Source: JADJWR01 sp964610575
GTDB taxonomy: Bacteria > Pseudomonadota > Gammaproteobacteria > Burkholderiales > Burkholderiaceae_F
Direction: 5' to 3'
Length of the DNA: 64,000 nucleotides
Assembly (NCBI GenBank): GCA_964610575.1
Contig: CAZSYX010000003.1
Location: 28,470 to 92,469 of the forward strand
Below are positions 59,736 through 64,000 of this stretch, in pieces. A program made the position numbers and the translations under genes. Every line of letters starts with the position of its first letter. Positions within the stretch are counted from its first letter, which is position 1. Below the pieces are notes generated by a model, which was not told where the DNA came from, did no database searches, and saw only the letters and a list, made by a program, of their open reading frames with translations.

Positions 59736-60455
59736 TCAATGCCCACGCGCGGTGAGCGCTGCCGTGAAGTGCGTCAACCGCCACAACCAGGCCAGCACGA
59801 CGAAGAAGACGGTGAACACCAGGGTGCCCCACCATTCGGTGATGTTGCCGAGCGCGTCCTGCGCCGCTTCGCTGGCGAGGTACAGCGGCGAGGTGGAATT
59901 GACGAGGCCCAGCATGGGCAGTGCCGCGACGAGCGCATACAGCACCACCCCGGCGTGGCGCAACTCTCCGGTGGCGGCGGTGACTCGCTGCACCGCGCCG
60001 CCGACGATCAGCATGGCGATGCAGGTGAAGCCGAAATAGACAACCACGCCATAGCGGCGCATCCACTGGTAGCCGGGACCCTCGGTGCCGAGAAAGGTCC
60101 CATAGAGCAACAGGAACAAGGCCGCGATCACGCCCACCCACGGCAACAACACGAGTAGGCGATCCCGCGGCGCGCCGAGCCGCCGCAGCCACGTGCCGGT
60201 CAACAGCCAGACGATCGCCTGCAACGTCGCACCCGGCAGCAGCAGTGCGCGAAAGACGATGTTCGGCAGATCATGGCGCCCGGCCCGGCTGATCGACACG
60301 CAACCCTCGAGCAGCGGATTGCACGAGGGAAACTGCCCCTGCGCCACCGCCAGGTTGAAGGCGACGATCGTGCCCGCGGCCGGCAGCAGCCCCGCGGCCA
60401 GGGGCAGCCACCACAGCCGAACCGAACCGTGCGCATCGCTCGTTGTCACGTCCAT
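59736..60455 (-). CDS. Frag1/DRAM/Sfk1-like six-helix membrane protein
   Basis: 239 residues with about six membrane helices and the conserved first loop motif CNPLLEGCVSISRAGRHDL followed by IVFRALLLPGA, which resembles the Frag1/DRAM/Sfk1 family. The two Cys of the loop may form a disulfide. Function in bacteria is unknown. Divergent from the DUF3683 gene, with 141 bp between starts. Confidence 0.75.
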   Translation of the reverse strand: MDVTTSDAHGSVRLWWLPLAAGLLPAAGTIVAFNLAVAQGQFPSCNPLLEGCVSISRAGRHDLPNIVFRALLLPGATLQAIVWLLTGTWLRRLGAPRDRLLVLLPWVGVIAALFLLLYGTFLGTEGPGYQWMRRYGVVVYFGFTCIAMLIVGGAVQRVTAATGELRHAGVVLYALVAALPMLGLVNSTSPLYLASEAAQDALGNITEWWGTLVFTVFFVVLAWLWRLTHFTAALTARGH

Positions 60456-60596
60456 ATGCCCGCATCACCGTCTTGCTCACGATAGCGGCTCGGCATTGGG
60501 GCTGTTGACCCCATGTCGTGTGCAGGTGTTGATGCACCGCAGCAGATACACTTGAGCCGTGCGGGAGCCTGCCGCACTTCGTTCGCCGTACCCGCC

Positions 60597-63500
60597 ATGA
60601 ACGCCCCCCCGCCTGCCGGTTCGCTGAAGCCCGCCGCTCCGCCCGTCGAGGTGGTTCGCCTGCGCGAGATTCCGTACAACTACACGTCGTTCTCGGACCG
60701 CGAGATCGTGATCCGCCTGCTCGGCGCGGATGCCTGGCGGGTTCTCGACGAACTGCGCAGCGAGCGCCGCACGGGGCGCAGCGCGCGCATGCTGTACGAG
60801 GTGCTCGGCGACGTGTGGGCGGTGCAGCGCAACCCGTACCTGCAGGAGGACCTGCTCGACAACCCCAAGCGCCGCGCGATGCTGGTCGAGGCGCTGCACC
60901 ACCGCCTGCACGAGGTCGAGAAGCGCCGCGACGCGGCGGACCCGGTGCGCGATGCCAAGGTCGGTCAGCTGCTGGAGGCGGCGACCCGGTGCGTCGAAGC
61001 ATTCAAGCGCGAGTTCTCCGACACCTGGGACCTGCGCAAGGCGGCGCGCCGCAAGTTCGAGCGCATCACGCGCGCCGACAACGTCTGCTTCGACGCCTTC
61101 GCCCGCGTCTCGCACGTCACCGACGCGACCGACTGGCGCGTCGAGTACCCGTTCGTCGTGCTGGCGCCGGACGACGAGGACGAGGTGCCGGCGCTGGTGC
61201 GCGCCTGCTTCGAACTCGGCCTGACGGTAATCCCGCGCGGCGGCGGCACCGGCTACACCGGCAGCTGCGTGCCGCTGACGAGCCGCTCGGCGGTGATCAA
61301 CACCGAGAAGCTGGTGCAGGTCGACGCGGTCGAGCGCGCCAGGCTGCCCGGCGTCGACGCCGACGTGCCGACGGTCTTCACCGGCGCCGGCGTGGTCACG
61401 CGGCGCGTGGCCGATGCCGCCGAGGCGGCCGGGCTGGTGTTCGCGGTCGACCCGACCTCGGCCGATTCGTCGTGCGTCGGCGGCAACATCGCCATGAACG
61501 CCGGCGGCAAGAAGGCCGTACTGTGGGGCACCGCGCTCGACAACCTCGCCTGGTGGCGGATGGTCGACCCGGAAGGCAACTGGCTGGAGGTCACGCGGCT
61601 CGAGCACAACCTCGGCAAGATCCACGAGGCGCCGGCGGCGAAGTTCGAGCTGGTGTGGAAGGACGGTCGGCAGCCGGCGGCGCACGCCAGGGAACTGCGC
61701 CGCGAACGGCTGGAAGTCGAAGGGCGGCGCTTCCGCAAGCCCGGGCTCGGCAAGGACGTCACCGACAAGTTTCTCGGCGGGCTGCCCGGCATCCAGAAGG
61801 AAGGCTGCGACGGGCTGATCACCTCGGCGCGCTGGGTACTGCACACGATGCCGCCGCATATCCGCACGGTGTGCCTGGAGTTCTTCGGCCCGGCGCGCGA
61901 GGCGGTGCCGTCGATCGTCGAGATCAAGTCGTTCCTCGACCGCAAGCCTGGCGGCGCCATCCTCGCTGGCCTGGAGCACATGGACGAGCGCTACCTGCGC
62001 GCGGTCGGCTACACGACCAAGTCGCGGCGGGCCGCATTGCCGAAGATGGTGCTGATCGGTGACATCGTCGGCGACGACGACGCGGCGGTGGCGCGCGCGG
62101 CCAGCGAAGTCGTGCGCATCGCCAATGCGCGCGGCGGCGAAGGCTTCACCGCGGCGAGCCACGAGGCGCGCAAGAAGTTCTGGCTCGATCGCGCGCGCAC
62201 GGCGGCGATCGCCCGCCACACCAACGCCTTCAAGCTGAACGAGGACGTGGTGATCCCGCTCGAGCGGATGGGTGACTACACCGACGCCATCGAGCGCATC
62301 AACATCGAGCTTTCGATCAGCAACAAGCTGGCGCTGCTCGAGGCGCTCGAGGAGTACCTCGGCACCGGCTTCGCGCTCGGCACCAGCGGCGATCCCGAGT
62401 TCGATCGCCAGTCGCGCGACGAGGTCGTCGGCGACCGCGTCGAGGCGGCGCGCGAACTGCTTTCCTTTACGCGGCGTCGCTGGACCTACCTGCTGCAGCA
62501 CTTCGACCTGCCGGCGGCGCAGGCGGCGCCCGAACTGGCGAAGCTGGGCGTCACGCACGTTGCCGGCGAGGATGGCCGGCCGCAGTCGCGGATCATCGAC
62601 CTGCTGCAGGAGCGCACGATCCGCGTGTCGTGGAAGACCGAAATCCGCGCGCCGCTGGAGCGCATCCTCTCCGGGGCGGCATTCGCGCCGGTGCTGGCCG
62701 AGTGCCAGGCAATCCACGAGCGCGTGCTGCACGGGCGCGTGTTCGTCGCGCTGCACATGCATGCGGGCGACGGCAACGTGCACACCAACATCCCGGTCAA
62801 CTCCGATGACTACGAGATGCTGGCCACGGCGCACCGTACGGTGGCGCGGATCATGGCCATCGCCCGCGAACTGGGCGGCGTGATCTCCGGCGAGCACGGC
62901 ATCGGCATGACCAAGCTCGAGTTCCTGGCCGACGAGGAACTGCGCGAGTTCCGCGCCTACAAGAACCGCATCGACCCCGAGGGCCGCTTCAACAAAGGGA
63001 AGCTCCTGCCCGGCGCGACCCTCGAGACGGCCTACACGCCGAGCTTCGGCCTGATGGGCCACGAGTCGCTGATCATGCAGCAGTCCGACATCAAGGGCGT
63101 GTCGGACGCGATCAAGGACTGCCTGCGCTGCGGCAAGTGCAAGCCGGTGTGCGCCACCCACGTGCCACGCGCCAACCTGCTCTACTCGCCACGCAACAAG
63201 ATCCTCGCCACCTCGCTGCTGATCGAGGCCTTCCTGTACGAGGAGCAGACCCGGCGCGGCATCTCGCTCGCGCACTGGGACGAGTTCGACGACGTCGCCG
63301 GCCACTGCACGATCTGCCACAAGTGCGCCGCGCCGTGCCCGGTCGACATCGACTTCGGCAACGTGACGATGGCGATGCGCGACCTGCTGCGGCGGATGGG
63401 CAAGAAGCGCTTCAACCCCGGATCCGCGACGTCGATGTTCTTCCTCAACGCGACGCGGCCGGAGACGATCAAGCTGGCACGCAAGCTGATGATCGACTGG

Positions 63501-64000
63501 GGCTTCAAGGCGCAGCGACTCGGCAACCGTATCTTCGCCCTGGCCGCGCGGGCGCAGACGCGCCAGCCGCCGGCTTCCACCGGCCGGCCGCCGGTGAAGG
63601 CGCAGGTGATCCACTTCGTCAACAAGAAGATGCCGGCCGGCGTGCCGAACAAGACGGCGCGCGCGCTGCTCGACATCGAGGACCGCCGCTACGTGCCGAT
63701 CATCCGCAACCCGCAGACGACGGCAACGGATGCGGAAGCGGTGTTCTATTTTCCCGGCTGCGGCTCCGAGCGGCTGTTCTCGCAGGTGGGGCTGGCCACG
63801 CAGGCAATGCTCTGGCACGTCGGCGTGCAGACGGTGCTGCCGCCGGGTTACCTGTGCTGCGGCTATCCGCAGCGCGGCTCCGGGCAGTTCGACAAGGCGG
63901 AGAAGATCATCACCGACAACCGGGTGCTGTTCCACCGCGTCGCCAACACCCTGAACTACCTCGACATCAAGACGGTGGTGGTGTCCTGCGGCACCTGCTA
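60597..64000 (+). CDS. FAD-binding and (Fe-S)-binding oxidoreductase with DUF3683 domain (3' end outside window)
   Basis: At least 1134 residues, open to the window edge. N-terminal DUF3683 (about 1-160, starting VVRLREIPYNYTSFSDREIV), FAD_binding_4 domain (about 185-410, PRGGGTGYTGSCVPLT and CVGGNIAMNAGGKKA), FAD oxidase C-terminal domain with HMHAGDGNVHTNIPV and ISGEHGIGMTK, then two 4Fe-4S motifs (CLRCGKCKPVC at 842-852; CTICHKCAAPCP at 904-915) and a CCG cysteine-rich domain (YFPGCGSERLF, LCCGYPQRGSG). The single chain combines the GlcD, GlcF-like parts of glycolate or D-lactate dehydrogenases. The frame is continuous, so it is a fusion. The substrate is not certain. Confidence 0.92.
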   Translation, partial: MNAPPPAGSLKPAAPPVEVVRLREIPYNYTSFSDREIVIRLLGADAWRVLDELRSERRTGRSARMLYEVLGDVWAVQRNPYLQEDLLDNPKRRAMLVEALHHRLHEVEKRRDAADPVRDAKVGQLLEAATRCVEAFKREFSDTWDLRKAARRKFERITRADNVCFDAFARVSHVTDATDWRVEYPFVVLAPDDEDEVPALVRACFELGLTVIPRGGGTGYTGSCVPLTSRSAVINTEKLVQVDAVERARLPGVDADVPTVFTGAGVVTRRVADAAEAAGLVFAVDPTSADSSCVGGNIAMNAGGKKAVLWGTALDNLAWWRMVDPEGNWLEVTRLEHNLGKIHEAPAAKFELVWKDGRQPAAHARELRRERLEVEGRRFRKPGLGKDVTDKFLGGLPGIQKEGCDGLITSARWVLHTMPPHIRTVCLEFFGPAREAVPSIVEIKSFLDRKPGGAILAGLEHMDERYLRAVGYTTKSRRAALPKMVLIGDIVGDDDAAVARAASEVVRIANARGGEGFTAASHEARKKFWLDRARTAAIARHTNAFKLNEDVVIPLERMGDYTDAIERINIELSISNKLALLEALEEYLGTGFALGTSGDPEFDRQSRDEVVGDRVEAARELLSFTRRRWTYLLQHFDLPAAQAAPELAKLGVTHVAGEDGRPQSRIIDLLQERTIRVSWKTEIRAPLERILSGAAFAPVLAECQAIHERVLHGRVFVALHMHAGDGNVHTNIPVNSDDYEMLATAHRTVARIMAIARELGGVISGEHGIGMTKLEFLADEELREFRAYKNRIDPEGRFNKGKLLPGATLETAYTPSFGLMGHESLIMQQSDIKGVSDAIKDCLRCGKCKPVCATHVPRANLLYSPRNKILATSLLIEAFLYEEQTRRGISLAHWDEFDDVAGHCTICHKCAAPCPVDIDFGNVTMAMRDLLRRMGKKRFNPGSATSMFFLNATRPETIKLARKLMIDWGFKAQRLGNRIFALAARAQTRQPPASTGRPPVKAQVIHFVNKKMPAGVPNKTARALLDIEDRRYVPIIRNPQTTATDAEAVFYFPGCGSERLFSQVGLATQAMLWHVGVQTVLPPGYLCCGYPQRGSGQFDKAEKIITDNRVLFHRVANTLNYLDIKTVVVSCGTC

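Noticed and set aside
60477..63935. A 1152-codon open frame on the minus strand
   Set aside because: It is antisense to the DUF3683 oxidoreductase, has Arg/His-rich composition without any domain, and exists only because high GC removes stops.

Overview
The window is one continuous piece of a GC-rich bacterial chromosome, almost wholly coding, with housekeeping genes in the order familiar from Betaproteobacteria: birA-coaX, gpmA-envC-ctpA-moeB, rhodanese-grxC-secB-gpsA, argB with hslVU, dksA-COG0523-rlmI-xerC-DUF484-dapF-lpxL-lpxL, and metK followed by a SAH riboswitch-ahcY-metF locus. A PEP-CTERM protein behind a sigma-54 promoter, an ActP-type acetate permease, a long PPK2 and a DUF3683 FAD/Fe-S oxidoreductase fit the Rhodocyclales or a neighbouring Burkholderiales lineage with a floc- or biofilm-forming, acetate-using life. 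I cannot fix the genus from sequence alone. I see no phage, insertion sequence, CRISPR array, tRNA or rRNA.

Layout. 1-2.6 kb: end of birA, then coaX, a SPOR protein and trmL. 2.6-6.9 kb (minus): rhodanese, grxC, secB, gpsA, a LOG protein, metY. 6.9-11.9 kb (plus): gpmA, envC, ctpA, a MoeB/ThiF protein, dsbB. 11.9-28.3 kb (nearly all minus): slmA, sppA, a HAD nucleotidase, argB, hslU, hslV, a double-STAS protein, dksA, a His-rich COG0523 GTPase, rlmI, xerC, DUF484, dapF and two lipid A acyltransferases; a small metal-binding protein lies on plus. 28.5-33.5 kb (plus): metK, SAH riboswitch, ahcY, panE, a holin-like membrane protein, metF, i.e. the activated-methyl cycle. 34-44.5 kb (plus): slt, the DUF485/ActP acetate transporter, a CBS/DUF294 protein with a DnaQ-like exonuclease, an NDUFA9-like oxidoreductase, a GST and cca. 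44.4-48.5 kb: DUF2905 and MidA (minus), folM-folB-ttcA and a CBS protein (plus). 48.5-53.2 kb: a thiosulfate-uptake-like YeeE gene with sulfurtransferase (minus), then polX and a PEBP gene (plus). 53.2-57.4 kb (minus): ilvA, a small membrane protein, DUF4112, ppk2 and a 5'-truncated SYLF gene. 57.4-64 kb: PEP-CTERM protein, srkA, a Frag1/DRAM-like membrane protein and the 5' part of a DUF3683 oxidoreductase running off the end.

Points that go beyond routine annotation. (1) Two copies of a 45-47 nt element, one in the hslV-hslU gap and one at the 5' end of the HAD gene. They share an invariant internal loop (GCACGT/GTAC), a GNA triloop and different but still paired stems, which looks like a structured RNA; in the hslU copy the outer stem contains the Shine-Dalgarno. 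(2) A near-perfect sigma-54 promoter in front of the PEP-CTERM gene. (3) Two near-identical FNR/ANR-like boxes upstream of a CBS protein and of polX. (4) A DksA with a histone-H1-like Lys/Ala/Pro tail and a single cysteine, encoded behind a His-rich COG0523 GTPase. (5) A SYLF gene whose first third is missing, with leftover family-like codons before its start. (6) panE placed inside the SAH-riboswitch methyl-cycle locus.
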